In this document: positions 1-9,353 of the stretch, in pieces | How positions within the stretch are numbered: position 1 is the stretch's first letter | How the letters are laid out: each line of letters opens with the position of its first letter | Source: Megalonaias nervosa | Taxonomy: Eukaryota; Mollusca; Bivalvia; Unionida; Unionidae | Reading direction: 5' to 3' | DNA: 64,000 nt | NCBI GenBank assembly: GCA_016617855.1 | Contig: JAECUM010006816.1 | Coordinates: forward strand, 41,170 to 105,169 | Notes under the pieces: generated by a model | Database searches by the model: none | Told to the model about the DNA's origin: nothing | Seen by the model: the letters and a program-made list of their open reading frames with translations, nothing else | Position numbers and translations under genes: made by a program

Positions 1-420
1 AGGTGATCTGATGAAAGTTCGTGGGACACCAGGGAGGACTGAAGAATATTGTCATCAGGTCTGTAAAGAATCCAGTCTAAAATGTGACCATGTTTATGGG
101 TGGGTTGGCTAACTGACTGTTTGAGGTTGAAAACGTGAATGGAATCTAGGAGTTTTGATGTGCATGGGTTTCCAGGACAGTCAAAGTGAAAGTTGAAATC
201 TCCAAGAATAATCAGGTTGCCACCTATCGAATTTCCATACTCCAGGAGATTCGGAAACTGCTCCAAAAAGAGAGATTCTGTCAGCTTGTTTTTTCTACTA
301 GGAGGAGTAATAATACAAAGCATACAAATATTATTCCCTTGACATGGCAAGTCAGTGGCAATTCATAGCAAGAGAAGTGTATGCACCCCTGCCCCAATTA
401 TATATTTCATTTTTTCATGT
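1..420 (-). pseudogene. LINE (non-LTR retrotransposon) endonuclease fragment
   Basis: Read on the minus strand, this stretch encodes the second half of an apurinic-type (EEP fold) endonuclease as found at the start of LINE ORF2. Visible motifs in order are a short YRPP-like block (TPPSRKNKLT), the GDFNFH motif (about 190-210), a HGHILDW block (about 80-100) and SSDH near the window edge. These match the GDFN and SDH motifs of LINE endonucleases, which nick target DNA to prime reverse transcription. The reverse transcriptase would lie to the left, outside the window. No intact ORF covers the stretch because the frame breaks near its 5' part (around 350-420). Clade cannot be assigned from this piece. 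Confidence 0.72.
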
Positions 421-903
421 CCAAAGGTCATTTTTCACACCAAGAGATGCTCACAGTGCAAAAGCAAGCCCTTTTATTAGGTGGTAATTCTGAAAACATT
501 GTGTACTAAACAGCTTGATGCATTTTAAAAACGTTGCCATCCAGACTGTGTTTGAGATATTTTACTTGCCTTGAACCCATGTGTCTACTTCTATGGGTGG
601 CTAGCTCATCTTCCTAGCCGACCATAAATATTTCACTGTCTACATACTGCAAAGTAGCTATGCTTGACATCAATCTCAAGAACAACACAAGCCTGAAACA
701 CCCAATTCACAAATATATCCATATCTTAAATTATTAAACAATAATAGTTGAAAAGTCACATCATAGCCTTAAGTTAAGAAATTTGACAGGGATCAATTTA
801 CAAAACAATCCCCGCCACCTGAAGAAACTTGTCACAGTTGCCAATCTCACCATCTTATGTTACAGGCCATCAGATTACTTTGGGCTTTTATGTGTTCACT
901 TTT
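421..903. other. Flank left of the Polinton, nothing recognised
   Basis: AT-rich sequence between the LINE remnant and the left inverted repeat. I see no ORF, RNA gene or repeat unit in it. It ends in the pentamer CTTTT, which recurs directly after the right inverted repeat. Confidence 0.5.
899..903. repeat. Target site duplication, left copy (CTTTT)
   Basis: CTTTT abuts the first base of the left inverted repeat and is repeated at 14815-14819. If the leading A of the element is counted as host DNA, the duplication becomes the 6-mer CTTTTA, the length expected for Polintons. Confidence 0.7.
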
Positions 904-1168
904 AGCAACAGGGAGGGTGAACAGACTCTAATTGGGATACCCTGGAATTTTGAAAATAAACCTTCCTACGGAAAACTACGAAATATATAAAATTACGCTA
1001 ATAAATTCCAACCAACCCCTCTAGCTTTTCGATAATTTTCCTGATTTTATTAGCAAATCTTTGTTGCTGACGTTTGGAATTTATTTCCCAATTTTTTTGG
1101 CAATTTTCATAGCTTATCATTTACTCGTCGGGTACTCATTGAGAGAATTAATCACCCTCCCTGCTGCT
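904..1168 (+). repeat. Polinton left terminal inverted repeat (265 bp)
   Basis: Nearly identical to the reverse complement of 14548-14814 over its whole length, about 92% by eye. The repeat begins AGCAACAGGGAGGGTGA and ends TCACCCTCCCTGCTGCT, so it carries a 17-bp inverted repeat at its own ends with one mismatch. TIRs of this size are the polymerase-priming and integrase-recognition ends in Polintons. Confidence 0.95.
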
Positions 1169-1194
1169 CTGTTTTTCAGTCAAAAATTTTATTG

Positions 1195-1855
1195 AGACCT
1201 ATACAATATCTCGAACGAGGATCATGTAAATTTATCGTGATAAATCTGTGTGGGGTAGCTTGTGCTTTTGAAAAGAAGTTTTTGAACTTAATCATATCCA
1301 TGTTTCCTGAACACCAAGTCTGATGAATGTTTCGCAGAGTATGTGTATTGACTCCATTAAATACAACTAAAAGATTAAGTTGTCTCTGATCACTTTAGGT
1401 ATTTGTGTATATCGCTGAGTAACATAAATTATATCTGTATTTTTGTGTCTGCCTCAGGAAAATATTCGAGCTGGATTTGATTGTTTGTCCAGCATCACAT
1501 CATCTTACACTACGAGATGTTTAATACATCCATCAAAATCATCCACAGATGGAGCTTCATCAATATCGACAATAAAATCAACAATATCACTATCATCATC
1601 TTCATCCAACGATTTCGCTTCTTCATTAAAATCTTTAAGCACATTGTAGCATCGCTGATCATCTACGGATGGTGCCACCAAATACAACTTATCCCACTTA
1701 TGCCATCTCATTATCAGATTAAGCAATAATTGCATCTTACCAGACCCAGATGGACCTATTATAATTGCTCTGATAGAATTTGGTAACACTGCATGATGCT
1801 TGATTTGCTCTTGCTTTCTTGTTGCTGAGAAATTGATGACATCCATGTTGTACAA
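1195..1855 (-). pseudogene. Packaging ATPase (FtsK/HerA, A32-like), inactivated
   Basis: ATP-driven motor that would fill the capsid with DNA. The ORF starts at an ATG at 1855 and runs 116 codons. Walker A GPSGSGK lies at residues 34-40, after a PNSIRAI lead-in typical of Polinton/virophage ATPases. The first reading ends at a TAA (1505) placed inside Walker B: the codons before it give HLVV and the same frame resumes with DDV, so the Asp pair survives just past the stop. Further on, GRHKN and an IPKVIRDN block (about 1380-1440) are still readable. A second stop and at least one frameshift follow, and homology fades near 1195. The gene is transcribed away from the PLA2 gene, with only about 20 bp between their 5' ends. 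Confidence 0.9.
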
Positions 1856-1875
1856 ATATAATAAATAATATTAAT

Positions 1876-2376
1876 TTATATTGTGTTCGATGCAGAGCAT
1901 CCACCCCCACCAGTGGATTAACAACAGTAACAACAAAAAATAAAAAACTTGCACTTACAGGCAAGTGTGTGAAATGTGGTACAAGCAAATACAAATTTAT
2001 TTTGTCAAAAACAAAAACAGGTGGTGATACTGCTGCTTCACTGGGAAAATTACCAGGGACTCCATGGGCTAAATACCCAGGAAAAAAACATCTTCCTGGA
2101 TATAATTATTGTGGTCCTGGAACCCAGCTTGATATCTGACTTAATGAACAAGAACAACCAAGACCCAGAGAGTATCTAGTAAATGCGATTGATCAAGCGT
2201 GCGATATTCATGATGCTGTATATAAAAATAAAGATTTACAACAATGACATATTACAGATGTGAAGTTGATTCACGCGTTAAATTCTATAAAAAATAAATC
2301 TCTCAGAGAAAAACATGCTAGCTTCCTAGTAAAATCTGCAGTGAAAGGTAAACTAGTGCTAGGAGCTGGTAATTAA
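1876..2376 (+). pseudogene. Zinc-ribbon + phospholipase A2-like virion protein, inactivated
   Basis: One frame runs from about 1876 to TAA at 2374-2376, interrupted only by two TGA codons (2137 and 2245). Both stand where an Arg (CGA) would be natural. The N-terminus has a CVRC pair (1882-1893) and a CVKC pair (1966-1977), a likely zinc ribbon. The second part has the PLA2 calcium-loop signature YCGPGT (about 2107-2124) and an active-site block ACDIHD with the catalytic His-Asp pair (about 2197-2214). Parvovirus VP1 and several adintoviruses/Polintons carry this PLA2 type to breach endosomal membrane during entry. No ATG sits at the expected start; the codon there is TTA. It lies head-to-head with the ATPase and 18 bp before the integrase. 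Confidence 0.85.
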
Positions 2377-2394
2377 TCATAGATAACTATTATA

Positions 2395-3382
2395 ATGGAA
2401 TCGGTTTATTATAGCCCAAAATGATACTAGAGAGGTAGAGCAGTGATTTGTAAACTTGCTGATGCAGCAAATGTCACACGTTCTGTTGCTGAGAATTGGT
2501 TAGCATGACAGGCGATATGGCAAATTTATCTACCACCACTTAAAAAAATTCAGTACGCACATTTTGATGTCAGCACTCCCAATGAAGTTCATCAAGCAGA
2601 TATTTTGTTTTTCCTTCATGATACTATTAAAACACATAGACGTCAATCACGCACATACAAATACGCATTAACTGTTGTTGACATTGCAAGTAGGTATAAA
2701 GAAGCAGAACTATTATCAACAAAAACAGCAGCTGAAGTTGCATCTGCTTTTGAACGAATTTATCAGTGCAATGGTCTACGATGGCCACAGCTACTACAGG
2801 TTGATCCTGGCAAAGAATTTCTTGGTGCAGTTATCATCTCTGATGATAAAACATAATGTCATAATCAGATGAGGGCATACCGCAATTCATTGCGATCAGG
2901 CAATCATTGAACGATTTAATCGAACACTTTCTGAGCGGTTATTTGGATATCAGTATGCAAAGGAAATATCCACTGACCTTAAGTCCGTGGACAAAAGATC
3001 TCGTGAATGGGTTGCAAGACTACCAAGTGTGATAGCTGCATTAAATAATGAAATTACTCGTGCAACTTCCATGAAACCCATCAGCTTGATCACCAAAAAA
3101 AATATACCAATACAATAACGTGACTCTTCCTCAAAACAACCAGTATTAGGTAATGTGACTGTAAGATATTTATATGAACCCAGTGAACTTGAACGTGGTA
3201 AAAAAAAGAGCAACTGATCCTATTTGGAGTGTGGCCACACATAAAATTTCCAGCGTGGTAAGATCCACAGGTAGACCTGCAATCTACAGACTGGATTCAA
3301 CTGCTCCTCAGCGTGGATTTTACACGAACAATTACAAGTAATTCCTGAAGATACATAATTACCACCGCCTTCACTTCTGTAA
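2395..3382 (+). pseudogene. Retroviral-type (rve) integrase of Polinton, inactivated
   Basis: DDE integrase that would insert the element into the host genome. ATG at 2395 is followed by a short helical N-terminal part broken by three early stops (about 2422-2510). The rve core is then clear: first Asp in VVDIASRYKEA (about 2670-2700), second Asp in QVDPGKEF (about 2800-2823), then a frameshift near 2855. The Glu follows in AIIERFNRTL (about 2905-2935), giving the D,D(~35)E spacing. After more breaks near 3115-3210, a C-terminal SH3/chromo-like part (TDPIWSV, GRPAIYRLDS) leads to an end near 3358 or 3382. It converges tail-to-tail on the HNH/helicase/polymerase block and may overlap it by about 12 bp. 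Confidence 0.92.
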
Positions 3383-3640
3383 AAGCAGAACACTAGAACC
3401 CCTACGTTGATTACACTCAAGACAGGTCAATATCACATTTTCACGTGCGTGACCAAGATTACTATTAATTCTATCCACGGTGAATTGTTTTGGATTATTA
3501 TTTGAATACTGCCACATCATTACTGTATTACAGCTTGCACAATGATTATTCTGTTTTTGTTTCAGCATCATGATAAAATCAACATCGAGATCAAAATCAC
3601 ATTTATTTTTTGTCAGATTGATGATAACCAACTAATTTTT
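3371..3640 (-). pseudogene. HNH (endonuclease VII-like) domain at the end of the helicase reading
   Basis: An 86-codon ORF (3371-3631) has a clear zinc-HNH layout: CASC, then VDRI, then H and N in LGHARENV, then CLECN. The paired CxxC knuckles and the D..H..N core match HNH/recombination endonuclease VII-type nucleases, which cut DNA and can resolve branches. The frame joins the helicase C-terminus after a single shift near 3620-3640, with no intergenic gap or convincing start codon. I therefore read it as the C-terminal domain of the helicase protein, not a free gene. The stop near 3371 meets the end of the integrase gene. Confidence 0.75.
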
Positions 3641-4720
3641 TTCTTGACAGCATCTTTAATGTTTATATCAGTTATTTCCTTGTTCATTTCGTGATCCATA
3701 ACAACTTATTTTAGCTGATTCATTTCTCTGACTCCTGAGACCGCCAAATAAACTAAATTTGACCATTCGATCCAATCATTGATGATCCAGATCTTAGTAC
3801 CAGAAATAGTTAATCCCTGTGACAAGTGAATCGTCATGGCATACCCTAACGTCCACTGAGATTTATCCATTGTTAATGCGTTCTCAACTGCGCTAACATC
3901 AACAACAACAATATCATTAAGAACGAGTTTTTGTTTTTCATTGGTTCCTGGAATATCGACTTGGACATTTTGTTTTCAAATATCTGTTGGATGATAACAT
4001 AACGGAACAGGCAAATCCAAAAATCTTTCCTTGTGTAACAGAAATAATTTCTCCTGAAGTGTATCATGAACTATCTTCCTACTTGTGACTATCAAATCAG
4101 TGGGCTTCCATAAATTCCAAAAATCATTCGTCAGAGTTTCTGGAATTATTTCACGCATTGTCTTACACTGAATTCTATCTGGCTGTAGTCTGATCAATCT
4201 TTTAAATTCTTTCAGCGCTTCATCAATAGCTCTATAATCATCAGTTATCTCCTCATAATAATCTACGAACTTTTTCAGCCATTCGTGTGGAGATGATCCA
4301 GTAAAAGGTGGAGGTTGACCATGATCACCACACATGATAATAGCCGTATTTCTTGTTAACAACCAATCAAGAAATATTTTTAATACCTCCAACGATACCG
4401 TATAGATCTCATCCCAAATAATAATATTAGGAATATGATTTTCTCCCATTCTCGACGGATCCCACTCATCTCCACCCCAATGAAAGAAACTGTGATAAGT
4501 ACATGAATTAACTCCATGCTTGTTCATTTCACGAGCTAATCTTTATGTGGGTGTGAGTACAATCATATTGATGGAGTTTGAATAACTCTTACGAAATAAT
4601 TCAATCATGTGTTGTTTTACCTGATCCACCACATCCGTTAAGATAAACAGTCTTATGATGAGTTATGGGATCAAATACAGATGGAGCCGATGATAATTCT
4701 GATAAACCATTATTTTTATA
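3641..4720 (-). pseudogene. SF1 (Pif1/RecD-like) helicase region, inactivated
   Basis: ATP-dependent helicase. Walker A is YLNGCGGSGKT (about 4630-4665), followed by a frameshift (about 4600-4620) and a stop. A 183-codon open stretch (3976-4527) holds Walker B IIIWDEI and motif III CGDHGQPPPF. A stop just after 3976 interrupts the frame, which then continues to motif V (TIHLSQGLTI, about 3815-3845) and a motif VI-like block (LVYLAVS, near 3740). Upstream the coding potential joins the polymerase palm with no gap, and downstream it joins the HNH domain. The module would unwind DNA during element replication. Whether it was one polypeptide with the polymerase cannot be proved because both junctions are shifted. 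Confidence 0.85.
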
Positions 4721-4769
4721 AAATATCGCTTCTGGTTTATAATCAGCAGAAGCAGAATAATCCAAGATT

Positions 4770-6210
4770 TGTTCTTTGTTTTATCCGCCAACCACCCCAA
4801 TCAGCATGATCGTCGATACCAAATTGTTTCAGTGATTCCAGATATTTTCTGCTGATATAAAATGAATCTGTAGCGACCCTAACCACAGTATCAGCAAATT
4901 GATTAATCATCGGTAATAAATTTATCAAAACATATGCAAGCATCGAAGATCTTAAATGAGTAAACTGCTGTGATTCACCTTCCATGTAACTTACAATCAT
5001 ACCTAATTTTGTTCCATCAGACAAATAAGCATTTTCTTGATTCACAAATGTATTTTTCGATGTTGTATCGGCAGTAATAAAATCCAATTCAGCATCATCG
5101 ATGATTAATCTACAACAATGCCGTTTGTGGTCATATGATCCACCTTTAGTAAATTTACTGATTATTTTCCATCCTAGATATTTTTTGGTTTTATATTCAT
5201 AATCGGTCATATCAGGATTTTCATCATCGGAGTATTTCTTCTGTGGCGGTAACCAAACTTGTTTTTGAGATTTTTATGATATGATAGCCTCAGTCCAACG
5301 TCAGAGAAATCAAAATACCTGAATCAAGCATAAATCTCATCAACACTATTGGAACCCAACATTTTTTTGAAAAATGTCTTCCAAACCAAATATAAACGAT
5401 TGGATAAAGATTTAATGCTAACTCAAATGACAAAATTTTTAGCAAATCCTGTCTTATCAAAATCAGGTAAAGGTCCGTTTATCGAAACTCTAACAATTTC
5501 ATGCGTTGGATGACCAAATCGTTTGAAATACTCAGAACATTCTCTGAACCCAAGAAAACTTCCTGGATAAGCTGCTACCATGTCAGACGAGAAAACATTT
5601 TTTTGATCGTATTTCATGTTCCATAAGCCTCCATGACCATATTCTATACAACTATGCTGAATGTCCTCGAGAAATTCCCGTTGTGTTGGCATCTACAAGT
5701 TTTTCTTTTGAGCAGCATCTGCAGCAACCGATGGAACTATAAAACAAATACCGAGTAAATGTTCAAGATCATAATTCAAGTACTTCAACGCGAGATTTTT
5801 CATTTCGTCATGGAGATATTCTGTATAGTACATATCTCCATTAGGTCATACAAACTGGTCATAACAAGAATCTTTGGAACTCGAAAACAACCAAACTGAA
5901 ACAGGATCACTCTTGCTGATATTTCCGATAAAATCAAACATATTACTACTGTAGAATTTAACAGTTCGATCTCATGGAAATATCATTATGTCACTCGTCC
6001 ACGCATGTGAATTATGATCAATAATCACTGTTGGATCTCCTCGTGATTTGTATTTCAATTCGTATAAAATTTCACCTGTTAGTGTTTTTACTGTTGTTGG
6101 AAATTTTAATTTTCTTGCTAACTCAGCAACATCGTTGATGGACGCTCCTGTATCTTTAACTGTTTTTAGAGGGCTTAATTTCAGATAATCTCATAAATTC
6201 CTCCATATTA
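4770..6210 (-). pseudogene. Protein-primed DNA polymerase B (pPolB), inactivated and probably N-truncated
   Basis: Replicative polymerase of Polintons. Palm motif A is SSDMVAAYPGSFLG (about 5560-5600; DxxxxYP core). Motif C appears as VVRVATDSFYI (about 4850-4885), where the usual first Asp of DTDS has become Ala (ATDS), which would by itself cripple catalysis. Open stretches are 5423-5692 and 4743-5210; between and before them there are at least three frame changes and several stops (for example near 5695, 5850 and 5975). Only about 480 codons precede the helicase and no exonuclease DIE-type motif is visible. The exonuclease/terminal-protein part therefore seems missing or unrecognisable, compared with about 1000 residues in typical pPolBs. 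Confidence 0.88.
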
Positions 6211-6254
6211 TAATTAAGCCAAATATATATTTAAATTGAAGATTAATTATATAT

Positions 6255-6473
6255 ATGATGATTGAAGCAAGTAATAAATGCAAGTGGCTCATGATCGGTT
6301 TTTCACTTCCTTGTAAGAAAACCTGCGTAAATGAATTCTGTGGTTACCACATGCAAAGTGTTCAGCGCTGAAGACTAGGGCCAAAACCATGCTTGAAATG
6401 TGGTTTTGGGGTCAGAGGAAAAATGCAATTGTGTGTACAATGTGGTGGTAAAAAATACAGAGAGCTGAAATGA
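6255..6473 (+). pseudogene. Small Cys-rich zinc-finger protein, one in-frame stop
   Basis: Two in-frame ATGs (6255, 6258) open a 72-codon frame broken once by TGA at 6369 (from an Arg-type context, QR-stop-R). The N-terminal half has CKW, then CKKTC and a CGYH block; the C-terminal half has CLKCG and CVQCGG. Eight or more Cys/His ligands in this spacing indicate a double zinc finger. The product is short, basic and fits a nucleic-acid-binding or regulatory role. It lies divergently from the polymerase (5' ends about 45 bp apart). I know small zinc-finger ORFs occur in Polinton-type elements, but the function is not known to me. Confidence 0.7.
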
Positions 6474-6604
6474 TACTATAATAAAAAAAATAAGTCCAAT
6501 GGTGTTGGTAATGAATCTCCCATAAGAAATGCCAAAGACACTCTAGCCATATTTTCACCTCAACAATCAAATAATAATTTAGACAAATAATATTATTATA
6601 TAAA

Positions 6605-7077
6605 ATGAAGCAAAATGAATTTGTAACACATCCCATCATCAAGAATTATGAAGCATCACGTGATGGTGTCATCAAGCACTGTCGACTAAAAAAAACAGTC
6701 GGTGTTGTTGATAATAATGGTTATCTCAGATTTACTGTTGGAAAAGAAAGATATTTATCTCATAGATTCGTATTGAATGTTTTCATGGAATAATCAAAGA
6801 TGGACTTGTGATTGATCACATCAGTGGTAGAAAACTTGATAATTCCTTATGTAATTTATGAGCTATTACACAGAAAATTGCAAGTTTGGTTGTACTGGGA
6901 AATAAAGTAAGTTTCCAAAAGTTGTTAAGTCTGTAAATGTAGAGACAGGCAAAGAAATAATATTTCAATCAATGAATGCAGCTGGAAAATATTTTGACAT
7001 TTGCATGCCTTGAGTACAACGTGTCACCGATAAAATATGCAAATTGGTGTATTCAAAATAATTTAACCAAAAAATAA
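6605..7077 (+). pseudogene. HNH/NUMOD-like homing-type endonuclease, frameshifted
   Basis: A 62-codon ORF (6605-6793) starts with a motif seen at the N-terminus of HNH homing enzymes (NYEASRDGVIK, later YLSHRFVLNVFM). After a shift near 6793 the HNH core is readable: VIDHISG, then KLDNSLCNL. Further downstream in shifted frames there is a NUMOD1-like helix-turn-helix stretch (ETGKEIIFQSMNAAGKYF, about 6940-6990). Such enzymes cut DNA site-specifically and spread by copying. The reading is broken at least twice. It could be a resident of the element or a later homing insertion. Confidence 0.72.
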
Positions 7078-7079
7078 CA

Positions 7080-7580
7080 TTTTCATATGTTCCTGTAGTG
7101 TTAGATGATGAAGGGAGATAACTTCGTCAAGCAACAACTTCTCCGCTAGAGTAATTAAGTAGCTGCCCACTTGCAAGTGCATAATATTATATGACTGTGC
7201 CACGAATGTATTTTTTTACTGTTTCTCACAACAGGACAAAATACAGGTAAGTTATTTTTAGCTCTTACCTGTAAGACAGGTAGCATAGTTGTATATACAG
7301 ACCTGCATGTATTTTTTTAACCTCACAAATGACATCTTGTGCAGAAAATGTATGTGCGATTATGAAATGCATATATTTTATATAGTATATTTTATGAAGT
7401 GTGTCTGAAAATTGAAATAAATCCACGCTACAGTTTACAATAATTGTGATTTTATTCAGTATAACTGATTGCACATGTAGGTTGTCAGCTAGTACAGTAC
7501 AGGTAACCTCAGTATAAATCACACACCGCTTGCATGTGTACAAATTCAGGTGAACAGGTATACCTGTATTTTAACTCCCG
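7080..7580. promoter_or_regulatory. Cluster of ACAGGTA/TACCTGT boxes including a perfect 14-bp palindrome
   Basis: The non-coding stretch between the HNH remnant and the next ORF has repeated ACAGGTA boxes on both strands: 7243-7250, 7265-7274 (TTACCTGTAA), 7276-7282, 7499-7505 and the palindrome ACAGGTATACCTGT at 7554-7567. The palindrome sits 14 bp before an ATG at 7581. More such boxes occur at 8080-8330. A binding site for a dimeric regulator is a plausible reading but only an inference. Confidence 0.4.
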
Positions 7581-7976
7581 AATGACATCAGGCAGAAATG
7601 TATATCATAAATATTATTATTCTGATTCTGATTCAGAAAATATTTTTATTTTAAACAAATATTTATTATATAATCCGAAAATATTCATGCAGTTATTTCT
7701 GAGATTAAAAAATTAAATGATGAGGATATAGAATTATCAAAACAATTGGACCCTGATAAAATCATAAATGATTTTGAAGCGCTTCAGGAACGGAAATATG
7801 ATGAAAGATATTCACTAGCAGACAAGTATCGATTCATCAAGTTATTTCAACAGGCCTTGAGACAGTCTCTATTTTATGTTGATGATGAGGATATTCAAAA
7901 ATTTGTTTCACTTGCAAATTCAATCAAAAGGTTAGGTCAGAGTTATAATGCAAATACAAAACAAAAAAGATTATGA
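7581..7976 (+). pseudogene. Unknown acidic/helical Polinton protein
   Basis: ATG at 7581 begins a stretch with an acidic low-complexity segment (YYYSDSDSEN, about 7608-7640). That frame stops at 7716. An overlapping frame from about 7675 to TGA at 7974-7976 encodes roughly 98 residues rich in Lys, Asp, Glu, Leu and Ile (EIKKLNDEDIELSKQL, then LFQQALRQSLFYVDDEDI). It is probably alpha-helical, with no Cys and no membrane segment. A single frameshift near 7660-7680 would join the two parts. I recognise no family. The Ser-Asp repeat resembles the translation of the nearby minisatellite at 8.6-8.9 kb. Confidence 0.45.
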
Positions 7977-8328
7977 GTTCACGTGTGTGACAGCTGAAGA
8001 AATTTATGTATGATTGTAAACTCAGTGACAAGGTTGCTACTGACGTCACTGAGTGTGATAGCGCTGTCACCAGTGATAATTTACCTGTGTATTTGTAAGA
8101 GCTCCAGTAGTCATGGGGTTAAGGCGTTTACGTACGGATTCACTAGTGGAAACTCTTCACATGTTTGAGTCTCAAAAAATGTTAAAGATATATTGTCTTG
8201 CATTCAGCGACCGATGCTATTATAATGGGGGGGGGGCACCTGCAGGCAGTTGATGATTAGATATACTTGTGTACAGGTGATTGTAAGATTGTAAAAAAAA
8301 AACTAATTCCAGGTGTAACTCACCTTGC
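7977..8328. other. Non-coding Polinton segment
   Basis: No ORF seen. It holds a run of about ten G near 8227, a further cluster of CAGGT boxes (8080, 8240, 8274, 8311) and a GTCAC-rich stretch (8040-8080). Confidence 0.4.
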
Positions 8329-8347
8329 ACCCCTGAACACCAGGGGT
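8329..8347. repeat. Short perfect hairpin (ACCCCTG-5-CAGGGGT)
   Basis: Seven-bp arms 8329-8335 and 8341-8347 around the 5-base loop AACAC. GC-rich in an AT-rich setting, between the unknown gene and the minisatellite. Its role is not known. Confidence 0.6.
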
Positions 8348-8529
8348 TCGCTTAGGGGGTGTTTTTATTACCCCTATCATGCTTAGCGATCCAATAATTG
8401 CAATGAGAAAGAAAATTACAATGAGAAAGAAAAATATAACAATTACCCCCAAAAATATATATCTGACATCATTCAACTTGCTCGTCAGGTACTCTCTTTT
8501 GCTATTTTTTTTATATATTTATTTTTATT

Positions 8530-9065
8530 CTGATTATAATATATTTACGCAGAATCAGATTTATTCTGATAATATTTATTTTTATTCTGATTATAACATG
8601 CAGAAACAGATTATTATATTTATTCAGATTCAGATAATAATATTTATTTTGATTCTGATTCAGATTCAGATAATAATATTTATTCAGATAATAATATTTA
8701 TTTTGATTCTGATTCAGATAATAATATTTATTCAGATAATAATATTTATTTTGATTCTGATTCAGATTATAATATTTATTCAGATAATAATATTTATTTT
8801 GATTCAGATTCAGATAATAATATTTATTCAGATAATAATATTTATTTTGATTCTGATTCAGATTATAATATTTATTATTCAGATTCAGATTATTTTTATT
8901 TTTATGCTGATTCATGATTATAATATTTTATAATATTTATTCTGATTCATGATTATAATATTTATTCTGACACAGATTCAGATCATAATATTATTCCGAT
9001 TCTGACTCAGATTCTGATTAAATAATTCAGATTCAGATTCAGATTGTAATATTTATTCAGAATCA
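8530..9065 (+). repeat. AT-rich minisatellite, 48-bp unit, Polinton-internal
   Basis: Core at about 8630-8890 is built of a 48-bp unit made of TTCAGATAATAATATTTA-like and TTTTGATTCTGATTCAGATA-like blocks, about five copies, with ragged copies on both sides. In one plus frame the unit reads as acidic YSDNNIYFDSDSDNNI-type residues; in the others it gives artificial Ile/Phe-rich or Asn/Tyr-rich ORFs. That acidic frame lacks an ATG and ends at a TGA near 8915, so I treat it as non-coding repeat. Confidence 0.85.
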
Positions 9066-9245
9066 CTTTTGTCACTGAGTAATTGGTCCTGTTTCTGGAT
9101 GAGATAATTGTTTCTTTTTATTTCATTAATTGTTAGATATGCAATGCACATGTATAGATTTTTCATATTTTCCCACAGCCACCATCTTTACGTTCGATAT
9201 TACAACTGAGCAGCAATAATTTAAACACCTAGAATTTTAATAACA

Positions 9246-9353
9246 ATGGACGAACCTCCAACTAAAAAGAGACAAATTTTAAGGCTGGAGAAAATAATTA
9301 TTGTAACTGAAAGAAGTGAAAAAGTGCAGACCACTCGCAAGAAAGCGCTTTAA
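9246..9353 (+). CDS. Tiny basic ORF (35 aa)
   Basis: ATG at 9246, TAA at 9351-9353. It starts MDEPPTKKRQIL, a basic stretch resembling a nuclear localisation signal, and ends TTRKKAL. It lies just after the minisatellite in otherwise open Polinton sequence. It may be the start of a decayed longer gene. No family recognised, and it could be chance. Confidence 0.25.
   Translation: MDEPPTKKRQILRLEKIIIVTERSEKVQTTRKKAL

Noticed and set aside
904..1168. Idea that the two TIRs are independent MITE insertions
   Set aside because: Only the outermost flanks share a duplication (CTTTT); inner flanks do not match each other or the outer ones.
8379..8933. 184-codon ORF rich in Ile/Phe and the opposite Asn/Tyr ORF (8511-8915)
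   Set aside because: Both are readings of the 48-bp AT-rich minisatellite; composition follows the DNA unit.
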